This document shows positions 15,724 to 24,181 of a stretch of 64,000 nt of DNA, piece after piece. The position numbers and the translations under genes are program-made. Location: the NCBI RefSeq assembly GCF_004000805.1, contig NZ_BILY01000009.1, positions 62,001 to 126,000 on the forward strand, read 5' to 3'. The notes below the pieces were generated by a model. The model did no database searches and was not told the origin of the DNA. It saw only the letters and a program-made list of their open reading frames with translations. Position 1 is the stretch's first letter. The number at the start of each line of letters is the position of its first letter. Source of the DNA: Paenibacillus glycanilyticus NBRC 16618 (GTDB lineage: Bacteria; Bacillota; Bacilli; Paenibacillales; Paenibacillaceae).

Positions 15724-17130
15724 ATGCCAGGTTGGGCTCAATTAAAGTTATTGGTTGAATTGGAAATTAATCAGCGCACTGAAGAAGGCTGTGATACGTC
15801 TGGATTTCGTGAGCAATGGCAAGATGCTGGCGAAGATCATGACAGGCTCATGAAAATTTATTATCAATTATCGGAACTGGAGGTCCACCCTGATTTTGCT
15901 TACCGGGAGCCGTCGGAGTTGGAGGAAATTCGGTCTTTGAGACCGCCGGGTTCGCGTGAGTATAAAGTTGAGCATAGCGAAGCCATTTGGAAGGACAAGT
16001 TCCACGGAGCATGGCTTGGCCGCCTCGCTGGTTGCGCGCTAGGCAAGCCGTTGGAGACAAATGATTTCACTACCGGGAGCTTGAATAACCCGGGCTGGAG
16101 AAACGTGCAAAGATGGTTCGAAGGTGCAGATGCCTGGCCAATCCGAGGCTATACGCCGATTCATTCTCGAGCCGAGCAGACTGGAATACAAATTCAGCAT
16201 GGAAGCATTAAGAGCACTCGTGAGCATATCTCGTTTATGGAAAGTGACGATGACGTTCGTTACACGCTTCTTGGTCTTATTATGCTGGAAGAGAAAGGGC
16301 TGAACTGGGACTCCTGGGACATCGGTGACTTATGGCATTCCCGCTTAACCTACAAGCAAGTATGTACAGCTGAAACACAAGCTTATTTAAACTACGCCCA
16401 TGTGACCTCTCATATGGATTCATGGGGGAAGAGACCTTCTTATGGCAAGGGTGCCAAGGAATGGGTACGAACTTATCTCAACCCTTATCGGGAGTGGATT
16501 GGAGCACAGATTCGTGCAGATGGCTTTGCATACGGGGCGGCCGGAAAACCGGAACTTGCTGCGGAGCTGGCCTGGCGGGATGCTTCATTTTCGCATGTGA
16601 AGAACGGAATCTACGGAGAGATGTTTGTTGCCGCTATGATAGCTTCAGCTTTCGTGGAGTCGGATCCGGAGAGAATTGTGCAAGCAGGACTAAGCGAGAT
16701 TCCAACGACTTCACGCTTAGCGGAGGATGTGCTTAAGGCAGTTGAGATTGCTCGCTCAACCAACGATCAGCTGGAGATGGTTCGTTTAATCTGGGATTCC
16801 TTTAATCACTATGACTGGGTGCATACAAACAATAACGCCGCCCTTGTTGCGGCCTCCCTAATCTTCTCGCAAGGTGATTTTGAGGCAGGCATTACGACGG
16901 CTGTTCTTGGCGGTTGGGATACCGACTGCAACGGGGCTACAGTGGGATCCATTCTTGGTGCATGTTTAGGTGCAAAGCGATTGCCGGCTTCATGGGTCGA
17001 CCCTCTAAACGATACCTTCTATGCCGACTTGGTTGGCTATGATCCGATAAAGGTCTCTGAAGTTTCCAATCGGACATACGAAGTATTTCGTAAAATCCGG
17101 CATGAGTTTGCTCTTATGGGATCTCACTAG
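15724..17130 (+). CDS. ADP-ribosylglycohydrolase (DraG/ARH) family protein
   Basis: A 468-residue protein with the DraG fold from about residue 95: GAWLGRLAGCALGKPLE, then MESDDDVRYTLLGLIMLEE, which supplies the acidic metal-binding cluster, and the C-terminal GGWDTDCNGATVGSILGA, the second metal-binding signature. Roughly 90 N-terminal residues precede the domain and are unassigned. The family removes ADP-ribose from proteins or metabolites or acts on related glycosides. It lies between two glycosidase genes and has the same upstream element, so a role in the island's glycan metabolism is inferred rather than protein de-modification. GAGGAG precedes the ATG by 10 bases. Confidence 0.85.
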   Translation: MPGWAQLKLLVELEINQRTEEGCDTSGFREQWQDAGEDHDRLMKIYYQLSELEVHPDFAYREPSELEEIRSLRPPGSREYKVEHSEAIWKDKFHGAWLGRLAGCALGKPLETNDFTTGSLNNPGWRNVQRWFEGADAWPIRGYTPIHSRAEQTGIQIQHGSIKSTREHISFMESDDDVRYTLLGLIMLEEKGLNWDSWDIGDLWHSRLTYKQVCTAETQAYLNYAHVTSHMDSWGKRPSYGKGAKEWVRTYLNPYREWIGAQIRADGFAYGAAGKPELAAELAWRDASFSHVKNGIYGEMFVAAMIASAFVESDPERIVQAGLSEIPTTSRLAEDVLKAVEIARSTNDQLEMVRLIWDSFNHYDWVHTNNNAALVAASLIFSQGDFEAGITTAVLGGWDTDCNGATVGSILGACLGAKRLPASWVDPLNDTFYADLVGYDPIKVSEVSNRTYEVFRKIRHEFALMGSH

Positions 17131-17156
17131 TCTATTACAATACTTGCCGATCAAAC

Positions 17157-17184
17157 AGCCGACGCTCTCCGAGAACGTCGGCTG
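17157..17184 (+). terminator. Terminator-like hairpin after the ADP-ribosylglycohydrolase
   Basis: CAGCCGACG (17157-17165) pairs with CGTCGGCTG (17176-17184); an inner TCTC/GAGA can also pair. Only a short T run follows. Confidence 0.65.
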
Positions 17185-17237
17185 CTTAATTGAGGAGGCA
17201 AGTCTTATATTCTGCCCTGCAGTAATGTAGCCATAAC

Positions 17238-17261
17238 GTTGAAATAGTATTACTTATCGTT
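17238..17261 (+). promoter_or_regulatory. Shared island element, copy B
   Basis: GTTGAAATA followed directly by GTATTACTTATCGTT, 23 of 24 bases identical to copy A. TATAAT begins at 17290, 52 bases from its first base, and the SLH glycosidase start codon is 150 bases downstream. Confidence 0.65.
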
Positions 17262-17274
17262 GTTTGAATGAATA

Positions 17275-17288
17275 TGAAAGCGCTCTAT
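17275..17288 (+). promoter_or_regulatory. cre-like site at the SLH glycosidase promoter
   Basis: TGAAAGCGCTCTAT matches the core TGAAAGCGCT of the CcpA cre consensus and lies between copy B of the shared element and the TATAAT at 17290, so bound CcpA would compete with RNA polymerase. Confidence 0.5.
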
Positions 17289-17410
17289 ATATAATTAGAC
17301 TTAAATGAGCATCCACTTAACGGAGCCTGCAACCAGGAGTGTTAGTAAACGTAGGCAAATCGTTGAAATGTATGCTTGAAGTAAATATATCAGTTTAAGG
17401 GGAGAGGTTT

Positions 17411-20400
17411 ATGAAATCACGTAATCACAACAAACATCTACAGTTTGTCGTACTTCGCTTGTTATTAGCATTATGTGTAGTTGCAGGATGCTTCTCTTCC
17501 ATTGGTGGATTGCATGCTCGGGTGGCGCATGCGGATGCAATGGATTCCAATTTATTGGCAGATCCGGGTTTCGAACAGCAATCAGACGGAAATTCGTTTT
17601 CCCCACCATGGGTATTGGAATCAAGCGGGGGAGGCATTGCTGGTTTAAATATTAATAAAGTGAATAATTCCGAAATTCATACGGGCGTCAATGCCGCTTG
17701 GATCTGGACGGACAGCGGCTCATCTGCCTTATCTCAAACGGTCAACGTAACAGTCGATACCCGCTATACCTTTGGAGTATGGGTTAGCGGAGGCTGGACG
17801 ACAGTTAATGGAAGGATAGGTGTTCGAACAGAGAACGGAACGATTATTCGCGAGGAACCCTTATCGGCTGGCAGTACCTATACACAAATTAAGCTTCCAT
17901 TCAATTCGGGGGAAAACTCCAAAATAATTGTTTACGTGAAATTCGAGAACCAAGGTGCAGCACCGTTAATTGATGATTTTAGTTTGTATGCCGTTCAGAA
18001 TTTACTTCAGGATCCTGGGTTCGAGAACCAATTAAGTGAATCAGTAAGCGATCCGTGGTCAATTGAGGGCACGAGCGGTGCGACAGGCGGAATTAACACG
18101 GACACCGACTTGCATTCAGGCCATAAAGGCGTATGGATCTGGACGGATACCGGGTCGGCGACCTTATCTCAATCGGTATCGGGACTTGAGCCGAATCAAC
18201 ATTATACCTTCAGTACCTGGCTAAGTGGCGGCTGGACAACCGTCTCTGGCGTAATCGGAGTGAAAGATGGGAATGGCGATCTGCTGACAGAAGAAACCGT
18301 CAGCGCTCAAGCATGGGGGAAGCGCTCAATTGACTTTATTACCGGAGACGTGCCTAATGTGAAAGTCTATCTATCTTTTACAAACCAGCCTGCAGCCCCG
18401 TTAGTAGATGATTTTTCACTTGAGCTAGCTACTGGTTCTAGAATTGCTTTTGACAAAGTGAATTATCAAATAGAAGCCGGCAGCACGGCACAAGCAATTG
18501 TAAATGAAGTTGATGGCAATGGCAATCGGATACCGTTAGATGGGGCATCGTTTACAATAGATAACCCTCAGATTGCGAGCGTTACGTCCGACGGCTTGAT
18601 TACTGGGTTGAAGCCAGGGAATGCCATGTTGACAGCGGCCTATATGGGAATGGAGACGTCAGCCCAAATCTCCATTACCCAGCCGGCTTTGCCGCCAAGT
18701 CCTTGGTTGTCTGAAGATCTCGGAACACCGTCAACCGTAGGGAAATCAAGAGTAGCAGGGGATGTCTACACATTAAACGGCTCAGGTACACTAAGCCCGA
18801 GAATGGATTCGTTTCATTATACCGTTCAGCCGTTAGTCAAGAATGGCCAACTTATAGCAAGAATTGATAGTGCTCCGGCCGCGGGGGCCGCGGGGTTATT
18901 TATTCGCGAAAATATGAGTGAAGAAGGGGCCTCCTATACGTTCATTGGATCTTTGAATGGGGAGGCAATGATTGCCGAGCGCTCGAAGGCAAATGAAGAA
19001 ACTGTCTTTTCAGCTATTAACGAAGCTCCTAGTGCCCCTTATTGGGTCAAGCTTGTTCGTGCGGACGCCGAAATCAAATCCTTTATTTCGGCCAATGGAA
19101 CGGATTGGACAGAAGCCGGGGTGAGCAGAGTCGGAACAGGCAACGAGGCAATGTTCATCGGGATGCTTGTTAATAGCAACGATGACAAACAAGATACCGC
19201 AATTTTTTCCCATGTTGACCAAGAAACCATTGTCAATGCTTCGGTAAATTGGAGTAAATCAACCTCTGAGACGGGCCCATTAAGCTTCGGCTTAAATGCT
19301 TTTAAAGCTTTCGATCCTGATACGAGCGGAAATGCCAAGTATAATGAGAACATGAAATTCATGAATCCAGGCCTCGTTCGATATCATGGATGGGAAGTAT
19401 TACGGGATAAATCGGATCCGAGGGGTTGGATCGATGAAGCGAATCATACCTGGGATGCCAATAAAATCAAGCTTGCACTGGGGAATTTCGAGCAAACAGG
19501 AGAGAAGGTAATGAATGTTCCTGGCTTCCCCTCCTGGATGGATGTGGATGGGGATGGTTTGCTCGACCAGGGACAAGAAGATGCCTATGCAAATTTTCTG
19601 GCTGAACTTGTTCGCATAATAAATGTGGAAAACCATTTTTCGGTTAAGTATTGGGAAATTACGAATGAACGAGATGACGTCTACTACGTGCAGCAGCATA
19701 ACAACCAGCAAACAGATAGGCTGAATCAATTGATTGAAATTTATAATAAAGCGGCGATCAAGATGAAAGGGGTTGATCCCTCCATTCACACGGGGGGGCT
19801 CGCATTTGCCCGGGCAGATCTCTACGAACAGGTGGAGAGATATGTCGAAGGGACGGTACATCAAACAATTAATCCCTCGGTTAATACGCTCGATTTCTTG
19901 TCCTATCATTTTTATGCAAGCGGGGATTTGAATGAATCGGATAAACAAATTTACGACCGTGTAATCAATCCTGATCCATCCATTGGCTCTGCGGCTAAAC
20001 ATACGAAAGATATATATGACATCGTTAACCGAATCAGCCCTGACAGGCATATTCCGATCTGGCTGGATGAATATAATATCAGTTGGGGCTGGTATAACGA
20101 TGACACACGGATGCGAGACAACAAAGGTGCTGTATTTGACGCATTGGTCATGATTAGTGCTCATAACAACGGAGCAGATGCGACAGCCGGGTGGAACGAA
20201 AAAGATGGTATTTACGGTAAAATGGGAGAGGATTACACGCTCCGTCCATCAGCCTACTTATACAATTTGATGAACACCTACATGATCGGTAATGTGGTTC
20301 AAAGTTCTTCGAGCAACGAAAATGAGATTGTTACCTTTGCTGTTCGCAATAACGTCGGACAAAGGTCTTATATGATCGTAAATCGCAGTGATCATACGGT

Positions 20401-21964
20401 GCGCGTAGGATCAGACTTTCATGGCTGGGTACCTGCCCAAAATGAGCTTCAACAATTTCGCATTGATTATAGCGGCTATTCAGAAAATAAGGTTTCTTTT
20501 GTTGAAGCGGGAAGCATGCTAGTTCCTAGCAATTCGGTTACACTGCTGACCCTGCGAGATCCTTACGTTGAAACCAACGGTTCTAACGGAGGTAGTAATG
20601 GAGGATCCACCAATGGTTCATCAGGCGGAGACCCATCAAATCCGATGTTTACTGCAGAGCAGAAGATATTGGTGCAGAACGGGATTAACAACTTGCAGAA
20701 ACTTCTGGCAAGCCAAACGCTGACATCAGAACAGAAGCAGAGCAAGCTTGAGCAGGAAATATCCTTAAAACTGACGGCAATCTCAACGGTTACTGTTTCT
20801 AACGAAGGACACGTTACAGCAGATCAATTAAATCAAGCGGCTTGGGCATACAGAGAGGCCTATTCCATACTTTCAGTCTTCCTTCAATCATTTACGGGAA
20901 CCAATTCAGCGTCTTTAGTAAACCTTAATGTCGATGCAAGTGAAATCATTGGAGACGAAATATCATTCCCAGCTGATTGGGTACTTCAAATGAAGGAAAT
21001 AGCGCCAGCTGGCGTAAAAATTCATTTGAAAGAGGGCACCGTGAAGCTGCTACCGAATCAGATATCACCAGAACAACTTCAGAAATCAGGACAGCTCAAG
21101 ATTTCCTTCGTAACTACAGAGAAGCAGTTGGGGAATCATCTACTTCCTACATGGACATTACGCGTAAAGACCGAGAACGGCCAGCTTGTGAAATGGAGCA
21201 GCAAATCATTGCTTACGTTTACCGTTCCGTATTCGTTAAGACCGGATGTAAGCATGGATTCAATCGTTGTTTACGAACTCGGAACAAATGGAACTGCCAG
21301 GGAAATCCCAGTAAAGCATGTTTTTGATCCATTGACCCATAAGCTAACGATTCAGACAGACCCTGCAGCATCCTTTGCAGTCAGTGCAATAGGTCCGTTG
21401 AATGGATTTACAGATCTTCAAGCTTTATCTGAAGAATCCCGTGGTGCAATCGAGAAACTCACGCTTCTTGGCGTCTTGAAAGGACAAAAAGAAAATGTGT
21501 TTGCCCCTAAAAAGACCGTATCTAGAGCGGAATTTGCCGTTATGCTCGCGAGGTTACTGGGATTAAAGGCTGACGATAGCGGAAACTTCTCTGACATAGA
21601 CGAACATTCCTGGTATGCAGAGTCCGTTGCCGCACTTCAGCAAGCAGGACTCATAAGAGGCAACGGGCAAGGAAAGTTTGATCCGGGCAGAGCGATCAGC
21701 CGTCAAGAGATCGCGGTTGTTCTGGCGGCTGCATTGAAATTTGCTGGTAAATCTACTTCAAACGGAGTCGGCGAGGACCAAAATAAGATTGATTACAAAG
21801 ATAGAGATCGTATTGACGCCTATGCACGTGAGGCGATTCATGAGCTCTCTGCAACCGGATTGTTCAAAGGACGATCTGATGGTAGTTTCGGTCCAACTTC
21901 AGCATTAAGCCGCGAGGAGGCGGCTCTCTTGCTTAGCCGTTTGGATGCACTGCTGCTTCAATAA
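17411..21964 (+). CDS. Surface-anchored multidomain glycoside hydrolase with CBMs, Big_2 and three SLH repeats
   Basis: A 1517-residue exported protein. Domains in order: signal peptide (about 1-42); two tandem CBM-like jelly rolls (about 45-195 and 197-340, each starting LLADPGFE / LLQDPGFE and containing WIWTD); a Big_2 immunoglobulin-like domain (about 345-425); a concanavalin-like domain (about 430-600); a GH39-like (beta/alpha)8 domain with the NE pair in YWEITNERDD near 750 and the nucleophile candidate in WLDEYNISW near 884; a Gly/Ser/Asn linker near 1060; a helical and beta region; and three SLH repeats (about 1333-1390, 1394-1447, 1460-1517) for cell-wall attachment. The catalytic part is paralogous to the enzyme at 13582. 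It should act at the cell surface to release oligosaccharides, perhaps for the downstream importer. Confidence 0.9.
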   Translation: MKSRNHNKHLQFVVLRLLLALCVVAGCFSSIGGLHARVAHADAMDSNLLADPGFEQQSDGNSFSPPWVLESSGGGIAGLNINKVNNSEIHTGVNAAWIWTDSGSSALSQTVNVTVDTRYTFGVWVSGGWTTVNGRIGVRTENGTIIREEPLSAGSTYTQIKLPFNSGENSKIIVYVKFENQGAAPLIDDFSLYAVQNLLQDPGFENQLSESVSDPWSIEGTSGATGGINTDTDLHSGHKGVWIWTDTGSATLSQSVSGLEPNQHYTFSTWLSGGWTTVSGVIGVKDGNGDLLTEETVSAQAWGKRSIDFITGDVPNVKVYLSFTNQPAAPLVDDFSLELATGSRIAFDKVNYQIEAGSTAQAIVNEVDGNGNRIPLDGASFTIDNPQIASVTSDGLITGLKPGNAMLTAAYMGMETSAQISITQPALPPSPWLSEDLGTPSTVGKSRVAGDVYTLNGSGTLSPRMDSFHYTVQPLVKNGQLIARIDSAPAAGAAGLFIRENMSEEGASYTFIGSLNGEAMIAERSKANEETVFSAINEAPSAPYWVKLVRADAEIKSFISANGTDWTEAGVSRVGTGNEAMFIGMLVNSNDDKQDTAIFSHVDQETIVNASVNWSKSTSETGPLSFGLNAFKAFDPDTSGNAKYNENMKFMNPGLVRYHGWEVLRDKSDPRGWIDEANHTWDANKIKLALGNFEQTGEKVMNVPGFPSWMDVDGDGLLDQGQEDAYANFLAELVRIINVENHFSVKYWEITNERDDVYYVQQHNNQQTDRLNQLIEIYNKAAIKMKGVDPSIHTGGLAFARADLYEQVERYVEGTVHQTINPSVNTLDFLSYHFYASGDLNESDKQIYDRVINPDPSIGSAAKHTKDIYDIVNRISPDRHIPIWLDEYNISWGWYNDDTRMRDNKGAVFDALVMISAHNNGADATAGWNEKDGIYGKMGEDYTLRPSAYLYNLMNTYMIGNVVQSSSSNENEIVTFAVRNNVGQRSYMIVNRSDHTVRVGSDFHGWVPAQNELQQFRIDYSGYSENKVSFVEAGSMLVPSNSVTLLTLRDPYVETNGSNGGSNGGSTNGSSGGDPSNPMFTAEQKILVQNGINNLQKLLASQTLTSEQKQSKLEQEISLKLTAISTVTVSNEGHVTADQLNQAAWAYREAYSILSVFLQSFTGTNSASLVNLNVDASEIIGDEISFPADWVLQMKEIAPAGVKIHLKEGTVKLLPNQISPEQLQKSGQLKISFVTTEKQLGNHLLPTWTLRVKTENGQLVKWSSKSLLTFTVPYSLRPDVSMDSIVVYELGTNGTAREIPVKHVFDPLTHKLTIQTDPAASFAVSAIGPLNGFTDLQALSEESRGAIEKLTLLGVLKGQKENVFAPKKTVSRAEFAVMLARLLGLKADDSGNFSDIDEHSWYAESVAALQQAGLIRGNGQGKFDPGRAISRQEIAVVLAAALKFAGKSTSNGVGEDQNKIDYKDRDRIDAYAREAIHELSATGLFKGRSDGSFGPTSALSREEAALLLSRLDALLLQ

Positions 21965-21991
21965 TCAAGTATCTGAAGCTTAAACACGGTT

Positions 21992-22060
21992 AATATCCCC
22001 TTCAAGTAGACACTGAAAAACCTTCATGGTTTGAGTGGCAATTGGAGGGGATATTTTTAT
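21992..22060 (+). terminator. Terminator after the SLH glycosidase
   Basis: AATATCCCCTTCAA (21992-22005) pairs with TTGGAGGGGATATT (22042-22055, one G-T pair), followed by TTTT. The long loop may fold further. Confidence 0.75.
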
Positions 22061-22091
22061 CTATCTGGTCGACAGCACGTAAAACGATTGC

Positions 22092-22115
22092 GTTGATAAA
22101 GTATTACTTTTCGTT
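22092..22115 (+). promoter_or_regulatory. Shared island element, copy C
   Basis: GTTGATAAA followed directly by GTATTACTTTTCGTT, 22 of 24 bases identical to copy A. TATAAA begins at 22148 and the first importer gene starts at 22189. This links the importer and the YesN/YesM genes downstream to the same predicted regulon. Confidence 0.65.
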
Positions 22116-22188
22116 GATCATCCCCATAGGGGGGAGGGATCACCTCGTATAAAATAAAGGTACTAGATAAGAAAAGGCGGTAGATAAC

Positions 22189-23169
22189 ATGACAGCAACA
22201 GAGCTTGCACAAGCTCGCAGTAAGGTGAATTTAAAGAAATCTCAGCCGTCATTGTGGAGGAAGCTTAAGGGGCAATGGGACCTGCAACTCATGGTTATAC
22301 CGGCCGTACTCCTCATTTTATTATTCAGCTATTTTCCGATGTTCGGGTTAATATCCGCATTTCAAGACTATAACCCGTTTAAAGGATACTTTCATAGCGA
22401 CTTTGTAGGGTTTAAGCATTTTCATCGGTTTTTAAACAACCCTGATTTTGCTCTAACTATGCGCAACACAATTTGCATTAGTTTATTAAAGCTCTTCATT
22501 TCATTTCCGGCGCCGATCGTACTTGCTCTCATGCTAAACGAGGTTAATCGAATGGCGTTCAAAAGGATTGTCCAGACGATTACCTATTTGCCTCACTTTC
22601 TGTCCTGGGTCATTGTTGGAGGATTAGTGATGTCGTTGCTTGCTGTAGATGGTGGAAGTGTGAATACCATGCTAATTAAGTTACATCTGATCGAGGAGCC
22701 AATTAATTGGCTGTCGATCCCGGAGTACTTTTGGGGAATTCTTATCGGGACAAGCGTATGGAAGGAGATTGGTTTTGGCTCAATCGTATATCTAGCGGCG
22801 ATCGCCGGAATCAATCCCCAGCTTTATGAAGCAGCATCCGTAGACGGGGCAAGCCGCTTCAAGCAAATTTTCCTAGTAACAATCCCGAGTATCGCACCCG
22901 TAGTTACAATATTTCTAATCCTGGCGGTGGGAAATCTGCTCAATGCAGGCTTTGAGGATATCCTAGTCTTGACCAATAACTTGAACAATGCGATAGTATC
23001 CGATTATTCAACGGTGATCGATACTTATGTATATCAATCGGCCTTTAAAGGATTCAGTCAATATTCATATGCTGCTGCGGCTGGGATGTTTAAATCCGTC
23101 ATTAATGTTGGCCTTCTGCTCGGAGCCAATTATCTGGCTCGCAGATACAGACAGGAATCGCTTTTTTAA
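22189..23169 (+). CDS. CUT1 ABC transporter permease (LplB/YtcP-partner type)
   Basis: A 326-residue membrane protein with six predicted helices and the binding-protein-dependent permease EAA loop EAASVDGASRFKQIFLVTIPSI near residue 215, which contacts the ATPase. The N-terminal KLKGQWDLQLMVIPAVLLILLFSYFPMFGLISAFQDYNPFKG is characteristic of the LplB subgroup, common in Paenibacillus oligosaccharide importers. The second permease and the binding protein follow; no ATPase gene is present, so a shared MsmX-type ATPase is expected, as in related CUT1 systems. Copy C of the shared element controls this transcript. Confidence 0.92.
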   Translation: MTATELAQARSKVNLKKSQPSLWRKLKGQWDLQLMVIPAVLLILLFSYFPMFGLISAFQDYNPFKGYFHSDFVGFKHFHRFLNNPDFALTMRNTICISLLKLFISFPAPIVLALMLNEVNRMAFKRIVQTITYLPHFLSWVIVGGLVMSLLAVDGGSVNTMLIKLHLIEEPINWLSIPEYFWGILIGTSVWKEIGFGSIVYLAAIAGINPQLYEAASVDGASRFKQIFLVTIPSIAPVVTIFLILAVGNLLNAGFEDILVLTNNLNNAIVSDYSTVIDTYVYQSAFKGFSQYSYAAAAGMFKSVINVGLLLGANYLARRYRQESLF

Positions 23170-23206
23170 AGCAGATAAATTCGTGATAGAAAGGCAGTGA
23201 TTTACA

Positions 23207-24106
23207 ATGAACTCATCCATTAAGATAAGCACCGATGATCGCATTATGAGAGTGGTGATTTACGTCCTGTTAACACTGCTAACGATTGCTACGTTCTATC
23301 CATTTTGGAATACGGTTGTAATATCGTTCAACAACGGTATGGATACTTCACGCGGCGGACTTTCCTTCTGGCCTCGTCAATTCACATTAGATAACTACGA
23401 AGTGGTGATGCATAACCATTTGTTCTTCAAATCGCTGATGACGACTACAGCACGGGTCTTAGCAGGTGTCATCAGTTCAATCTCCCTCACAGCTATGTTT
23501 GCCTATGCAATGTCCAAACGTGATCTTATCGGCAAAAAAATGTATATGACGATGGCTATTATTACGATGTACTTCGGCGGGGGGCTCATTCCTACTTATT
23601 TGGTTATCAAAGAGCTTCACTTGGTCAACACGTTCTCCGTCCTATTTATACCGTTTACGATCAGTGTTTTTAATATGATTGTATTTCGTTCTTTTTTTAA
23701 AGAGCTTCCTATTGCCTTGGAGGAATCGGCTAAGCTTGATGGCGCAAATCATTTCGGTATTTTGTTCAAGATCTATGGGCCGCTTTCAGGTCCGGTACTA
23801 GCTGCTCTATCATTGTTCCATGCTGTGTTTCTTTGGAACGACTGGTTCTATGCGGGGATTTATTTAACAACTGAGAAGTGGATTCCCGTACAAACCTATG
23901 TGATGAATCTCGTGAACTCCAACGCAGCAACTGCTCAAATGGCTGCCTTAACTGGCGTTTCGAGTTCGTCTGCACCAAGTAGCGTTACGTCCCGCTCGCT
24001 TCAGATGGCTACTTTGATTGCGGCGACCCTTCCAATAATTATTGTGTATCCTTTTCTTCAGAGATTCTTTGTAAAGGGCGTATTGATCGGTTCGGTGAAA
24101 GAATAA
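23207..24106 (+). CDS. CUT1 ABC transporter permease (LplC/YtcP type)
   Basis: A 299-residue permease with six helices and the EAA loop EESAKLDGANHFGILFKIYGPLSGP near residue 170. The start MRVVIYVLLTLLTIATFYPFWNTVVISFNNG and the C-terminal FVKGVLIGSVKE are typical of the carbohydrate permease group that ends in the GxxKG motif. It starts 37 bases after its partner permease with GAAAGGCAG as ribosome site. It forms the heteromeric pore with the gene before it. Confidence 0.93.
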   Translation: MNSSIKISTDDRIMRVVIYVLLTLLTIATFYPFWNTVVISFNNGMDTSRGGLSFWPRQFTLDNYEVVMHNHLFFKSLMTTTARVLAGVISSISLTAMFAYAMSKRDLIGKKMYMTMAIITMYFGGGLIPTYLVIKELHLVNTFSVLFIPFTISVFNMIVFRSFFKELPIALEESAKLDGANHFGILFKIYGPLSGPVLAALSLFHAVFLWNDWFYAGIYLTTEKWIPVQTYVMNLVNSNAATAQMAALTGVSSSSAPSSVTSRSLQMATLIAATLPIIIVYPFLQRFFVKGVLIGSVKE

Positions 24107-24181
24107 CCATAATCGCTAACAAAGGTTTAAAAGTGTAAACTTTTAAATAAATTATTCAAACAGGAGAGGGGTTTCAAGGAC

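Noticed and set aside
19400-20164. Long minus-strand frame opposite the SLH glycosidase
   Set aside because: It lies inside a confident coding region with clear catalytic motifs on the plus strand and shows no domain, start site or promoter.
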